A stretch of 64,000 nucleotides of DNA from Aurantimonas endophytica (GCF_014196845.1 NZ_JACIEM010000005.1:186001-250000); one strand, 5' to 3'; numbered from the stretch's first letter, positions 28,750 to 37,198 are shown. Numbers and translations: made by a program. The notes: generated by a model not told the origin, from the letters alone.

Positions 28750-28977
28750 ATGCGCGAACTTCTGCCTTCACCGCACGTGAAAAGGTGGACGCCTCGGCGA
28801 AAGGCTCAGATCGTTGACGCCGTGGCCAGAGGTCATGTGACGCCGGAAATCGTTTTCGACCGCTACAGGATTTCGCGAGAGGAATTTCTCGAGTGGGAGA
28901 GGCTGGACGAACAGTTCGGCATCTCGGGTCTGAAGACCACGCTCGTTCAGTCTCATCGGAAGAAGGCGGGACGCTAA
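28750..28977 (+). CDS. DUF1153 (SciP-like) DNA-binding protein
   Basis: 75 residues. The sequence SPHVKRWTPRRKAQIVDAVA, then VFDRYRISREEFLEWERL and FGISGLKTTLVQSHRKK, matches the DUF1153 family, whose best-known member is SciP, the Caulobacter antagonist of the cell-cycle regulator CtrA (about 90 residues). The helix-turn-helix core is complete; the usual N-terminal extension with a PPP-NT-KRW approach is shorter. This is probably an accessory paralogue rather than the cell-cycle SciP. It stands alone, preceded by an AT-rich stretch (28700-28735) that could hold its promoter. Confidence 0.82.
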   Translation: MRELLPSPHVKRWTPRRKAQIVDAVARGHVTPEIVFDRYRISREEFLEWERLDEQFGISGLKTTLVQSHRKKAGR

Positions 28978-29102
28978 CCGTCCGAAAACCATTGTCACCT
29001 TTCCGCCTGACACTTCGCTCTAATCAGCTTGCTCTCCGCGCGTGGCCGGAATTGAGACGCGGCAATCGCATCGGGCGGAGGCAGGAGCGCCACAGCGGCT
29101 AC

Positions 29103-29166
29103 TGCCAGATGATGTCCTGCGGATTGTAGCGCACGGAGAGCGGAAGGACGGTGTTGCGGCGGTCTA
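29103..29166 (+). pseudogene. SRAP C-terminal remnant, copy 5
   Basis: Reads [20 protein letters not shown] and a TAA, the same tail as the SRAP pseudogenes. It ends exactly where a converging EIERQTGY-family remnant begins. Confidence 0.75.
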
Positions 29167-29330
29167 AGGCGCTCGTTTGCGGCGCTCTACCGCCGCGGCC
29201 TTCTTCGCTTGCGCCGCTCTACCGCCGCGGCCTTCTTCGCTTGCGCCGCTCCTCGTCAGCTGTGTCCAGGGTATCGCGTGGGCCGTCTCCGGCTGATGGC
29301 TGTAGCCGGAGTGGCGTTTGATCTCGCGCC
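29164..29330 (-). pseudogene. C-terminal remnant of the EIERQTGY-type family with a 32-bp tandem duplication
   Basis: On the minus strand REIKRHSGYSHQPETAH recalls the conserved family end (EIERQTGYLHQP at 46.7 kb). It is followed by a Lys/Arg/Ala-rich tail that contains a duplicated 32-bp segment. Confidence 0.55.
29184..29247 (+). repeat. 32-bp tandem duplication
   Basis: Two copies of a unit beginning GCTCTACCGCCGCGGCC lie head to tail (29184-29215 and 29216-29247). Since 32 is not a multiple of three, the duplication shifts any reading frame across it. Confidence 0.85.
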
Positions 29331-29684
29331 GCCGGGCGTGGTGCCCTGAACATGGCCATGCATCCTGACGACCCGCGCGATCAGCGTCTCGGCCTCCGAA
29401 CGTGGGCCATAGACCGTCATCATCGCCGCGACACCCGTACGACGCAGCCGCATTCCTGAATCGTTCTGGAAGCTGCTGTGATCCCATACGCCCGTACGCA
29501 CTGAGGGTTCAGCCAGTTCAAGCAGCGCCGCTGCGACTCCGCCGATGAACCGCGAGATCGGATTGGCGAACCCTCGCCAGGTGACGCCATCCACCGGTGC
29601 CAGCGCCGGCTCGCCTGCCGGATTGCTGAAGTCAAACTCCAGGCCTGCTGGCGGCCGCATCAGATTCTGAATTTTATTAAACAC
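29331..29684 (-). pseudogene. Truncated MpaB-family (DUF2236) oxygenase
   Basis: The first ~115 residues of an MpaB-like haem oxygenase are intact: EPALAPVDGVTWRGFANPIS, FIGGVAAALLELAEPSVRTG, WDHSSFQNDSGMRLRRTGVA and MTVYGPRSEAETLIARVVRM. After HGHVQGTTPGG the similarity stops, and the frame continues into the unrelated EIERQTGY-family remnant. Normal members have about 280 residues and place catalytic His further on, so this chimera cannot work. The junction near 29330-29345 marks a recombination. Confidence 0.78.
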
Positions 29685-30054
29685 TCTCGCGCTGCCTCAC
29701 TGATCCCCTTCAAAGCCCCGAACTTGCGGAGGCCTTGAAGGGTGGGGTTGCGGTCGATATCCGCCCGCCTATGCCAATCGCGGGCCGGTCAGATCCATTC
29801 GGGGCGGCCGAAAGGGGAGGTCGCCTATCGTAATGGGTTTCAGGAGCCGCGATGCGCACGAACTCGCCAAGAAGACAACCGCTGGCACACGGCGTTGACT
29901 CGCCCTGGGACACGCCGTCTTCATCTGGTGGATTTTGCTAGCTGATGCCGGGGTGATCCCGGTACCTTTCGACGATGCCAAGAGTCATACCGGATGAGCA
30001 TATCAACAGTCATTCTTCCCGCACCCGTCAACGGGCACGCGGGTTGGCGGAGGC
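29685..30054. other. Gene-free region between MpaB remnant and P450
   Basis: About 370 bp. Open frames exist on both strands, but none shows a recognisable domain or a good start. The plus strand at 29805-29835 has the look of degraded coding DNA. Confidence 0.35.
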
Positions 30055-31431
30055 TTAGACATGCCGTTGTTCGACCCTCATCACGAGGCTCTCCTTCGGA
30101 CGCAGCGTGACCTTCATGATCGGCTGCGGAGGGCTCGCCGACGCGGCAGAAACCCTGAAGGCCGAGAGGAGCACCGCAAGCACGGCAACGGCCTCCATCA
30201 CGGCAAAAGCGTTGCCGATGCAGACACGCGGCCCCCCACCGAACGGCATGTAGGCGTAGCGATGCCGAGCCTTGCTGGCCTCCGGGGCAAAGCGATCGGG
30301 ATCGAATGCTTCCGGGCTGTCCCACAGGGCTGGGTGATGGTGGACCGCGTGGATCGGCACGTAGATGATGGTCCCTGCGGCAACCGAGTGCTCCCCGAGG
30401 ACAAAGTCCCGGATCACCGTTCGGGTAATGATGGGCGCCGGGGGATAGAGCCGCATGGCCTCAGCGAACACCTGACGGGTGAAGGCGAGCTTGGCGATGT
30501 GTTCCGCCGCGACCGCTTGGCCGCCCGTCACAGTGACGATCTCTTCGAGGACCCTTGTCTCGACTGCCGGATGGAGCGCCAGGAGATGGAAGGTCCACGC
30601 GAGCCCGAGCGCCGTGGTCTCGTGCCCCGCCGTGATGAATGTCATCAAGTTGTCGACGATCTCCTCGCCGGTCATCGTGCGCCCCGTTTCCGGATCCGCA
30701 GCGGCGAGCAGCATGGCGACAAGGTCCTGCCTCTGATCAACGCCCTCGCGCCGATCGGCGATGATGGCGTGCAGGCTGGAGCGCAGAAAGGCGACCGCGG
30801 CGCTGGCCTTCCGTCGGCCCGGGTAGGGGATCCAGTCCGGGGCACCAAGGACACTAAGGGCGAATGTCCACCCGCTTGGCTTGAGATAATCGGTGATGCC
30901 CTGCTCGACCCGACCCACGTCGATCCCCGCGCCACCCGACATCATCGTCTCCACGATGATGTCGAAGGTCGTGCGCATCATCTCGTGGCCGATATCGACG
31001 GTTGTTGTCCCTTGCACCCGCCAACGCTGTCCGGTGTCCTCAGCCGCCGCGATCATCGCCGGCTGGAGGGCCCGCAACTTCTCGTGCCGGAACGCGTGCG
31101 CGACGGACTGCCGCTGCCATTTCCAATGAGCGCCATCGGCCGTCAGCAGGCCCTTTCCCAGCGCCGGCCCGAGGGCGCGCCGCACTTCTTCGCCCTTGCC
31201 GAGGGCGTTGGCGTTCTTGACCAGCACTTCGTGGATAAGCACGGGATCGGACAGGTAGATCCGTGGCGCCCCCGCCATGCGGGAAACGACAATCGGCTCG
31301 CGGTAGATCTCAGGAGGAAGAGCCTCGAGCGGGTTCCGGACAATGGCCGTCAAGGCGCGCACCGTAGACGCCGCAGCTCCCAGTGAACCGAGGTAGGAAA
31401 GGCTTGGTCGAGGAAGCGCGGTCAATGACAT
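30055..31431 (-). CDS. Cytochrome P450
   Basis: 458 residues from the ATG at 31431 (MSLTALPRPSLSYLG); an ATG 11 codons earlier is possible. All P450 hallmarks are there: the I-helix oxygen-binding TAGHETTALGLAWT, the ExxR of the K-helix in FAEAMRLYPPAP, a PERF-like FDPDRFAPE, and the haem loop FGGGPRVCIGNAFA with the proximal thiolate Cys404. It resembles fatty-acid or xenobiotic hydroxylases of the CYP4/CYP102-like shape (HWKWQRQSVAHAFRHEKL). It is soluble, and no ferredoxin or reductase gene lies next to it. The divergent TetR gene probably controls it. Confidence 0.93.
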   Translation of the reverse strand: MSLTALPRPSLSYLGSLGAAASTVRALTAIVRNPLEALPPEIYREPIVVSRMAGAPRIYLSDPVLIHEVLVKNANALGKGEEVRRALGPALGKGLLTADGAHWKWQRQSVAHAFRHEKLRALQPAMIAAAEDTGQRWRVQGTTTVDIGHEMMRTTFDIIVETMMSGGAGIDVGRVEQGITDYLKPSGWTFALSVLGAPDWIPYPGRRKASAAVAFLRSSLHAIIADRREGVDQRQDLVAMLLAAADPETGRTMTGEEIVDNLMTFITAGHETTALGLAWTFHLLALHPAVETRVLEEIVTVTGGQAVAAEHIAKLAFTRQVFAEAMRLYPPAPIITRTVIRDFVLGEHSVAAGTIIYVPIHAVHHHPALWDSPEAFDPDRFAPEASKARHRYAYMPFGGGPRVCIGNAFAVMEAVAVLAVLLSAFRVSAASASPPQPIMKVTLRPKESLVMRVEQRHV

Positions 31432-31471
31432 GGGAGTCCCAGTTTGCAAGCGAGGCTCGAACATGAGACGT

Positions 31472-31485
31472 AAGGTGCATACCTT
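31472..31485. promoter_or_regulatory. Candidate TetR operator between P450 and tetR
   Basis: An inverted repeat AAGGT-GCAT-ACCTT lies in the 105-bp gap between the divergent genes, at the place where a TetR dimer could block both promoters. Arms are only 5 bp, so support is modest. Confidence 0.35.
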
Positions 31486-31536
31486 TATTCGGCGGAATTA
31501 GGGTGAGCACCTCAAAATGTTTCGGCCGGGCCGCTC

Positions 31537-32265
31537 ATGATTACGACGGGAAAACACGACAGGCTACGGACGCGCGGCGGGACACGGGCAAGGGTCCTCG
31601 AAGCAACGCTCGGGCTCTTCAACGAACGGGGGCCGGACCGTGTCACCACGGCGGAGATCGCCCGGACGGTCGGGATCAACGAGGGCAACCTCTATTATCA
31701 CTTCCGCACAAAGGAGAGCTTGGTTTTGGCGCTGTTCGCACGCTTCGAGGCTGATGCAGAAACCTTTGCAGCCAGGGCACTCGGTGGCGGTGCGGGTGAA
31801 GCGCAAACCTACGGGGATCTTCTGAGCGATTTGTTCCGGCTGGTCTGGGCATACCGCTTCCTGTTTCGCGATCTTCTCGCGCTAGCAGGGACCATGCCGT
31901 CGCTGGCCACCCCGATCAGGAAAATTAGCGTCCGGATGCGCGGCGACGTCGAAGCGCTCCTGCGGCGCATGATCGAGGACCAGATCGTCAACGTGCCTAA
32001 GGACGACATCGAGCCGCTGCTCGCGAACGTTTGGATGGTCTCGACCTACTGGGCCGTCTATCTCAACCTTCAGGAGGGAATCGACGAACTGGACGCCGGA
32101 CATCTGGACTGGGGCCTCAATCAGGTTTCGCACCTGTTCAAGCCATACCTCGTTCCGATGGGGGGCGACGGCGTGCTTCCGCTGTCCGGACACGTGAGGC
32201 TGCGGAAAGCGAGTGAGGGCAACGAGAACCTAGGACAGATAGTCTCCAAGTGGGTGCAGGCCTAA
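31537..32265 (+). CDS. TetR-family transcriptional regulator
   Basis: 242 residues. The N-terminal helix-turn-helix is typical: RARVLEATLGLFNERGPDRV, then TTAEIARTVGINEGNLYYHF and RTKESLV. The C-terminal ligand domain (~70-215) is alpha-helical with PSLATPIRKISVRMRGDVEA and WMVSTYWAVYLNLQEGID; the family resembles those controlling lipid or hydrocarbon metabolism. Its divergent position beside the P450 gene implies local regulation, with a P450 substrate or product as ligand. No Shine-Dalgarno is obvious ahead of the ATG. Confidence 0.9.
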   Translation: MITTGKHDRLRTRGGTRARVLEATLGLFNERGPDRVTTAEIARTVGINEGNLYYHFRTKESLVLALFARFEADAETFAARALGGGAGEAQTYGDLLSDLFRLVWAYRFLFRDLLALAGTMPSLATPIRKISVRMRGDVEALLRRMIEDQIVNVPKDDIEPLLANVWMVSTYWAVYLNLQEGIDELDAGHLDWGLNQVSHLFKPYLVPMGGDGVLPLSGHVRLRKASEGNENLGQIVSKWVQA

Positions 32266-32269
32266 GTTC

Positions 32270-32435
32270 CACATGCCGGACTTGTCTGACGAACCTATAC
32301 GCCTTCTACGCGGCGGCCATGTGCGCCGGCGGCCGGGACAACGGTCGGCCCGGCATCCGCGCTCGATGTCATTCGTCCTACTGCGCTTCCTTCGTCCTTG
32401 ATCCTGATGGCAACAACATCGAGATGGTGTGCTAA
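32270..32435 (+). pseudogene. C-terminal fragment of a VOC (glyoxalase/bleomycin) family protein
   Basis: The reading LTNLYAFYAAAMCAGGRDNG, then the catalytic-domain end FVLDPDGNNIEMVC and a stop, is the characteristic tail of VOC proteins. The N-terminal 80 or so residues are absent and TetR coding sequence ends just upstream, so this is a truncated remnant. Confidence 0.75.
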
Positions 32436-32554
32436 CTGAATGAACAGAGAGGTGCTCTGCCTCTCACGAACGGCGCTATGAGCGCCAGATGGCCCTCCAG
32501 CCATCTCCTACAAGCTTCGCAGTTGCCGAACAAAGGGCGACTTCCCGGAGACGC

Positions 32555-32860
32555 CCACAGGAGCTTAACCGCTCGTCGCACTCATCGGGCTCCAAGAGCC
32601 GCAGAGGATCAGAGCCCCGTCCGCAAAAGCACGCGGGGCTTCGTGCGCCGATCGCAGCGCCAGCAGAAGCTGGGATGTGCCGCCCCTCGCGGCTCACGGC
32701 CAGAGCCGTCTGAAGACCTCCTCGATGGCCCCCTGCGCGACGACGCTGTTTCCGCCGACGAAGAAGAGTTCGGTCCGTTCCGGGCCTGCCTGCTTCAGGT
32801 GGGTGATCATCTGGACCACCACGATGATCTTCTGATTGTTCGTGTCGACAAAATGCTGTC
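32555..32860. repeat. Segmental duplication, copy A (with 34915-35175)
   Basis: About 300 bp here are similar to 34915-35175, including a shared non-coding stretch that runs GAGCTTAAC ... GGCTCCAAGAGCCGCA ... GGGATGTGCCGCCCCTC. The match covers the end of the small gene and its downstream flank. Confidence 0.8.
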
Positions 32861-32879
32861 GCCCGGGCGATGCGGCCAT
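32694..32879 (-). CDS. Small hypothetical protein, intact copy of a duplicated pair
   Basis: 61 residues from the ATG at 32879, with AAAGGA six bases upstream. The sequence MAASPGRQHFVDTNNQKIIV, then QMITHLKQAGPERTELFFVG and GAIEEVFRRLWP, is predicted as beta-alpha-beta-like and soluble. A decayed paralogue lies at 35055-35246, in a duplicated segment. Family unknown. Confidence 0.65.
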   Translation of the reverse strand: MAASPGRQHFVDTNNQKIIVVVQMITHLKQAGPERTELFFVGGNSVVAQGAIEEVFRRLWP

Positions 32880-32995
32880 GTTGAGTCCTTTTCCAGCTAA
32901 GCGGCTCTTAGAACTCAACGCGTTGCCGCGGTAAAGAAGCATAGTACCGCTGCTCTCGCGGCCGACAATTCGCCGCTGGTAGGAGCGTTACCGTC

Positions 32996-33172
32996 ATGAA
33001 CTGGGGTTTGGAAGATTTCGCAGCGGCAGCAGCGCTTTTGGGCGGCGCCGGCGTCTCCCTGGTCGTTGTCTTCGAATCTATGCCCGGCCTCCTGCCGCGG
33101 GTTCTCCTGGCCGGGGTCGTTCTCGCGATCACATTGGCGATATGGGCTCATCTTGCAGTCGGGCTTTTCTAA
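32996..33172 (+). CDS. Small membrane protein, two helices
   Basis: 58 residues (ATG at 32996, TAA at 33170-33172) with AGGAG upstream. MNWGLEDFAAAAALLGGAGV then a second hydrophobic helix RVLLAGVVLAITLAIWAHLA and VGLF predict two membrane spans. Similar MNW-EDFA-starting membrane proteins are, to my knowledge, common in Rhizobiales; function unknown. Confidence 0.68.
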   Translation: MNWGLEDFAAAAALLGGAGVSLVVVFESMPGLLPRVLLAGVVLAITLAIWAHLAVGLF

Positions 33173-33207
33173 AATCGCTGGTTCGATCCCGCACCGACGC
33201 CGGCCTT

Positions 33208-33699
33208 TCACTGCCCGCTTAAATACCGCCCGTTAACCCAGCCTTCCCATCCCTCGACGCGAATCTTCTGCCACCCGCCCGTCGCATAGGGCAGGAAGGC
33301 AGTGGAGCATTGGTTCCGAACGAGCCGATGCACCACCCGGCTTTGCGCTGATGGATACGCGCGGAGGTTCAAGGTATCGCCGGGGGGGGACGCCTGTAAC
33401 GCAGTAGCGGGCAGGGGAAACCTTTGCGATGAAGCGTCCGCTCACCCAGCCCTGGTAGTGGCCGTCATCCACCGGGCACCAACTGCCCTTGCAGGCGTCC
33501 GTCACGATAATACCGCAGGTGCCGTACTTTTTTCCCGTCAGCACGTCCGCCGAAGTTCCTGGGCCGCCGCGAAGGTTCAGCACGTCATCGAAGCGACGTT
33601 CACTACGCAATGCTCCTCACCGGGAACAGGGGAGGCGGCCTGAGCGGAAGAGAATGCCGGTGTGCCTCCGGCGAGCAAGGTCAGGCCGAGGATCTGCAT
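33208..33699 (-). pseudogene. Secreted double SH3-domain protein, frameshifted
   Basis: A signal peptide (MQILGLTLLAGGTPAFSSAQ) begins at 33699. Two bacterial SH3 units follow: DDVLNLRGGPGTSADVLTGK with KGSWCPVDDGHYQGWVSGRF, then DTLNLRAYPSAQSRVVHRLV with WQKIRVEGWEGWVNGRYLSG. The frame breaks once between the signal peptide and SH3-1 and once between SH3-1 and SH3-2, at a run of seven G (plus strand, near 33385). Intact, this would be a periplasmic peptidoglycan-binding type protein of about 160 residues. The homopolymer position makes either slippage or a sequencing error plausible. Confidence 0.78.
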
Positions 33700-33873
33700 C
33701 GCACGACGCAACCCGGACAGTACTAAGAGGTCTCTGCACACCGGTGCCATTCCTCCGCATTACTTGTTGCAGGGGACCATCGGGACTACGGCAGGGGCAA
33801 GAGGAGCCCTAAATCGGGGCTTCAGCACGAGCTCGGCCGGTGACGGCTGCTGCATGCCCGTGGAACCGCTGAA

Positions 33874-34016
33874 TTACTTCTTCTTGGGCGGACGCTGAGT
33901 GAGAGCGGACCCTGCCGCGGTCTTTTCGTCCTTCGACGAACCTTGTTCTTCAGGACTTTGGATGCGGCCTTACCAGCCTTCTCGCTGGTCTGCTCGTTCT
34001 TCGATGGTTTCGCCAT
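33874..34016 (-). pseudogene. Small basic protein, single frameshift
   Basis: Begins MAKPSKNEQTSEKAGKAASK (ATG at 34016), then one base is missing after VLKNK; in the next frame the protein finishes as SSKDEKTAAGSALTQRPPKK with a TAA at 33874-33876. Joined, it is a 48-residue Lys/Ala-rich protein of a type common in Rhizobiales. Confidence 0.65.
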
Positions 34017-34180
34017 AGTAGCCCCTCCCATGGGCACGAGAACAATCTGCCAGCACTCGGGGGGAGTCAATCAAGCAAGACAAGACCTAGGTGGAGGACG
34101 CTGCACGCGTACCAGCGCGAGCATGCCTTGCGCTTCCAAGTGCCAGAACTCGTAGCATGGTGCTTATGTGCGGAGAGCGT

Positions 34181-34387
34181 CTAGCGCTTCAGTAAGTCCC
34201 TGTGCGACGCGGCAAGACTAGGCGGCGTCACTATAGCCCGGGACGGCGATCGGATTGCACCCAATGAGTAGTGGTCCCGGCTATCCGGGAGCGCTTCAAT
34301 CCGCTGTACCTGCCTTCGCAATTGTTTCACCTCAAGAGAAAGGTCGCGGATCAGGGCGCGGAGTTCGCGTCGAGAGTTCGTCGTCAT
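34181..34387 (-). CDS. Small coiled-coil protein
   Basis: 68 residues with a strong AGGAGG seven bases before the ATG at 34387. The first half is a charged helix likely to form a coiled coil (RRELRALIRDLSLEVKQLRR); the second half is polar and probably disordered. Family unknown. Confidence 0.65.
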   Translation of the reverse strand: MTTNSRRELRALIRDLSLEVKQLRRQVQRIEALPDSRDHYSLGAIRSPSRAIVTPPSLAASHRDLLKR

Positions 34388-34720
34388 CGATGCCCTCCTT
34401 CAAAGTGCCCGCAAACCACAGGGTGCCTCAGCAGTCCGGCTGCCTCTCCAGTTGTGTCGCGCGGCGGATCGAGGAAGTCAGAGAGCTATCGATATCAGAT
34501 CGCTGAAAATGATCTGTGGGTTTCGGCTGCCGGCCCGCGCTAATTCAAGTCTGAGTTAATGAATCGTCGCAGCTGGTCGAGCCAATAGCTGCTCGCTGTA
34601 ATCAGTCCGTTGGCCGAGCGCCCGCGAATGCTCCCGCGGCCAAAGCGCGGGACGACGTTCCCCACAAAGGAACCGGAACCCGTGCCGGACCTTCCTCATC
34701 TGCAACAAGAGGAAGATACG

Positions 34721-34930
34721 ATGTCCGAGATCAGCAAAACGACGAAGGACGGGACCGAGTACCGCGACGATGGGTCGAAGATCGCGACCGAAGACAGCCC
34801 GTCCGGCGAGACGGAAACCGAACACGTGAAGCGGGAACAGAGCAAGCTGCCTCAGGGTGGCCGTTCGCCGGAATACGATGAAGCCGACGACGGCGACGTT
34901 GCGGCGCCATCGCCTCCCACGGGAGCTTAA
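34721..34930 (+). CDS. Small hydrophilic acidic protein
   Basis: 69 residues from the ATG at 34721, preceded by AAGAGGAAG. The whole chain is charged and disorder-prone (SEISKTTKDGTEYRDDGSKI, TETEHVKREQSKLPQGGRSP). Such short hydrophilic proteins are common near general-stress genes in Rhizobiales. Family unknown. Confidence 0.62.
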   Translation: MSEISKTTKDGTEYRDDGSKIATEDSPSGETETEHVKREQSKLPQGGRSPEYDEADDGDVAAPSPPTGA

Positions 34931-35175
34931 CTCCTCGTCGCCCTCATCCGGCTCCAAGAGCCGCAAGACATAACAGCCCCGTCCGCGAAAGCAGGCGGGC
35001 TTCGTCGTTCTGTCGCCGCGCCAGCAGAAGCAGGGATGTGCCGCCCCTCACGACTCACGGCCAGAGCGGTTCGAAGACCTCCTCGATGGTCCCCCTGCCG
35101 ACGAAGAAGATCTTAGAACGCTCTGAGCCCGTCTGCTTCAGGTGTGTGATCATTTGAACGATCACTCTCTCCTCC
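34915..35175. repeat. Segmental duplication, copy B (with 32555-32860)
   Basis: Second copy of the duplicated stretch, with many substitutions and short deletions relative to copy A. The small gene it carries has lost its ATG. Confidence 0.8.
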
Positions 35176-35246
35176 GCCTGCCGCAGAAAGGCGATCCTCC
35201 CCCTTTGATTGGTTACGGGAACCGGAGGTAGGTGAGATGCCGCCAA
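35055..35246 (-). pseudogene. Decayed paralogue of the small protein at 32.7 kb
   Basis: QMITHLKQTGSERSKIFFVG then GTIEEVFEPLWP matches the 32694-32879 protein, but its only start is a weak TTG, the N-terminal part differs, and four residues of the loop are missing. It may still be translated, so a CDS call cannot be excluded. Confidence 0.55.
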
Positions 35247-35296
35247 GCGCTACCCTCAATCATGAAAGGCATAGAGCGCATCGATGCCCACACCAT

Positions 35297-36106
35297 TCAA
35301 TTGAACTTCTTCTTTTTGCCCGAAATTCTTAAGCGTGACAGACTTACCGATGGTGCCGCCCCGAAGGTCCGCCGGAAATTGTGGGTGAAGTGAGCCTGAT
35401 CGCAAAAGCCCGCGGCGTGCGCTGCATGGGTGAAAATCATGCCGTTCACGATGGCTGCGATGGCATCACGCATTCGCATCCACGAGCGATAGCGTCGAAA
35501 CGGCACGCCGAGCTCCTGCGTGAAAATATGCTGGAAGCGGTGAGGGGAGAGGCCCACGATCGCAGAGACCGTCTCTACGCTGAGTTGACGGTCCATGCTG
35601 TTGCCAATGGCGTGGATGGCGCAAGAAATCCTTGGGTCCGGGTGCTGCCGCGCATGCGCCGATGCGAAGCCGAGAAGATCATCCAGCGCTTCTCCGGCCC
35701 AGCCGACGCTTGCAGCATCTTCCCATAAAGCACGTAGCAATAGGGTTTCACCGGCACGTCCGATGAGGGCCCCATCGGTTTGCTCGCCCGAGCCGACGAG
35801 TGATGCCAGCGCACTCTGCCCGTCCACTGTCGGCTCAATGTAGAGGACGCCAATTGGGTCTCCGTCAACGTCGAGTTCGTGCATGACTCCCGCGGGAATT
35901 ACAGCGGTTCGGCAAGAGCACCAACTGCCGCCAGCCAGCCGAAGGCGAAACGTACCATAGAGGCCAGCGAGGAAGACCGGCGCGCCGTGCTGATGTGGTG
36001 CGTTGTAGTTCAGCGGGCCGATAAAGCAGGTTCGGCCGGCATCGAGATGCCAGAGCGGGGCGTGCGTTGGTGCAGCACGTTCATACAAGCGTGCAGGCTG
36101 GCCCAT
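35297..36106 (-). CDS. AraC-family transcriptional regulator
   Basis: 269 residues from the ATG at 36106, which has GGAGG six bases upstream. The N-terminal half (~10-150) is a cupin-like sensor (HLDAGRTCFIGPLNYNAPHQ, with HxH-like GAPVFLAGLYGTF). The C-terminal half holds two helix-turn-helix motifs: QLSVETVSAIVGLSPHRFQH and THAAHAAGFCDQAHFTHNFR. It ends in a Lys run. It diverges from an MBL-fold hydrolase gene, about 90 bp away, which it probably controls. Confidence 0.9.
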   Translation of the reverse strand: MGQPARLYERAAPTHAPLWHLDAGRTCFIGPLNYNAPHQHGAPVFLAGLYGTFRLRLAGGSWCSCRTAVIPAGVMHELDVDGDPIGVLYIEPTVDGQSALASLVGSGEQTDGALIGRAGETLLLRALWEDAASVGWAGEALDDLLGFASAHARQHPDPRISCAIHAIGNSMDRQLSVETVSAIVGLSPHRFQHIFTQELGVPFRRYRSWMRMRDAIAAIVNGMIFTHAAHAAGFCDQAHFTHNFRRTFGAAPSVSLSRLRISGKKKKFN

Positions 36107-36196
36107 GCCTAACCTCCAGTGAGACCGCCACGCGGCGGACCGCACATTGAACCATGAAAGATGCCCGCCTCGAAGCGGGTGCTTGGAGGAATAGCC

Positions 36197-37198
36197 ATGT
36201 CGACGCGCCCGCTTCGGTTTGATCGCCGCACAGCTCTCATCTCCGCCGCTGCACTTATCGCCGCGCCGGCTCTACTAAGAGCGGCGCCCGTCTGGGCTAA
36301 AGCGCCTATCCGCGGCGCGGCATCGCCTGTCTTCCGGCGCTTTCGTCTGGGCGCGTTCGAGGTCACCACGCTTCTCGATGCCAGCGCCATGATCGACGGC
36401 CCTTGGCCAATCGTCGGCGAAGATCGACCGGCCGCCGAGGTCGAGCAGCTGATGCATGCCAATCTACTGCCGGAGAATAAGTTCCGCCCCGGTTTCTCGC
36501 CAACACTGATCAACACAGGTACGGACCTCGTGCTGTTCGATGCCGGCAACGGTGAAAACGGCTTCGTACCACCGCCCAATGGCGGCTGGCTCGTCAAGTC
36601 GCTGGCGGCCGCTGGCTATAGTGCCGATCAGGTCGACGTGGTCGTTGTCACGCATGCCCACCCGGATCACATTGGTGGCCTTCTCGTCGATGGACGGCCT
36701 GCATTTCCCAATGCCCGCTATGTCGTCGGCGAGGAAGAGTACCGCTTCTGGAAGTCGGATGAAGCGCTCTCCGCGCCGAAGGAAAGCAACGAGCACAAGT
36801 CGGCTCTAATGTTCCGCACGCACCTTTTACCACAGGCCGAGCGGACAAGCTTTGTCAAACCGGGCGAGGACGTGACACACGGCATAGTCGCCGTTGAAGC
36901 CTATGGGCATACGCCGGGTCATCTTGCTTTTCATGTCGAGAGCGAGGGCAAGCGCCTGCTCGTTTGGGGCGACTGCGCCCATCACGAAGTCGCGTCGCTG
37001 GCACGGCCCGAATGGCATGCGCTATTCGATCAGGACAAGGCAAAGGGCGCCGCAACACGAAAGAAAATCTACGACATGGCGGCCACCGACAGGTTGGCCG
37101 TGGGGGGCTATCACACGTCATTTCCATCGCTCGGCTACGTCGAGCGGCGCGGTGATGGCTACCGCTGGCTTCCGGTCAGCTATCAGCTTGATTACTGA
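36197..37198 (+). CDS. Periplasmic MBL-fold metallo-hydrolase
   Basis: 333 residues from the ATG at 36197, with GGAGG upstream. A Tat-like signal (DRRTALISAAALIAAPALLR, ending VWA) predicts export. The metallo-beta-lactamase fold shows HAHPDHIGG near residues 153-160 (the HxHxDH zinc motif), a second metal ligand region GHTPGHLAFH, and WGDCAHHEV. The best family match is the MBL fold group with quorum-quenching lactonases and related esterases. The substrate is not evident. It is divergent from the AraC regulator. Confidence 0.9.
   Translation: MSTRPLRFDRRTALISAAALIAAPALLRAAPVWAKAPIRGAASPVFRRFRLGAFEVTTLLDASAMIDGPWPIVGEDRPAAEVEQLMHANLLPENKFRPGFSPTLINTGTDLVLFDAGNGENGFVPPPNGGWLVKSLAAAGYSADQVDVVVVTHAHPDHIGGLLVDGRPAFPNARYVVGEEEYRFWKSDEALSAPKESNEHKSALMFRTHLLPQAERTSFVKPGEDVTHGIVAVEAYGHTPGHLAFHVESEGKRLLVWGDCAHHEVASLARPEWHALFDQDKAKGAATRKKIYDMAATDRLAVGGYHTSFPSLGYVERRGDGYRWLPVSYQLDY

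Noticed and set aside
30061-31386. Long plus-strand frame opposite the P450 gene
   Set aside because: Rich in Arg/His/Gly without a domain; the P450 motifs on the other strand are complete.
34660-34720. EcfG-type stress promoter (GGAAC with CGTT) before the small acidic gene
   Set aside because: GGAAC occurs, but no CGTT-like -10 follows at 16-17 bp.
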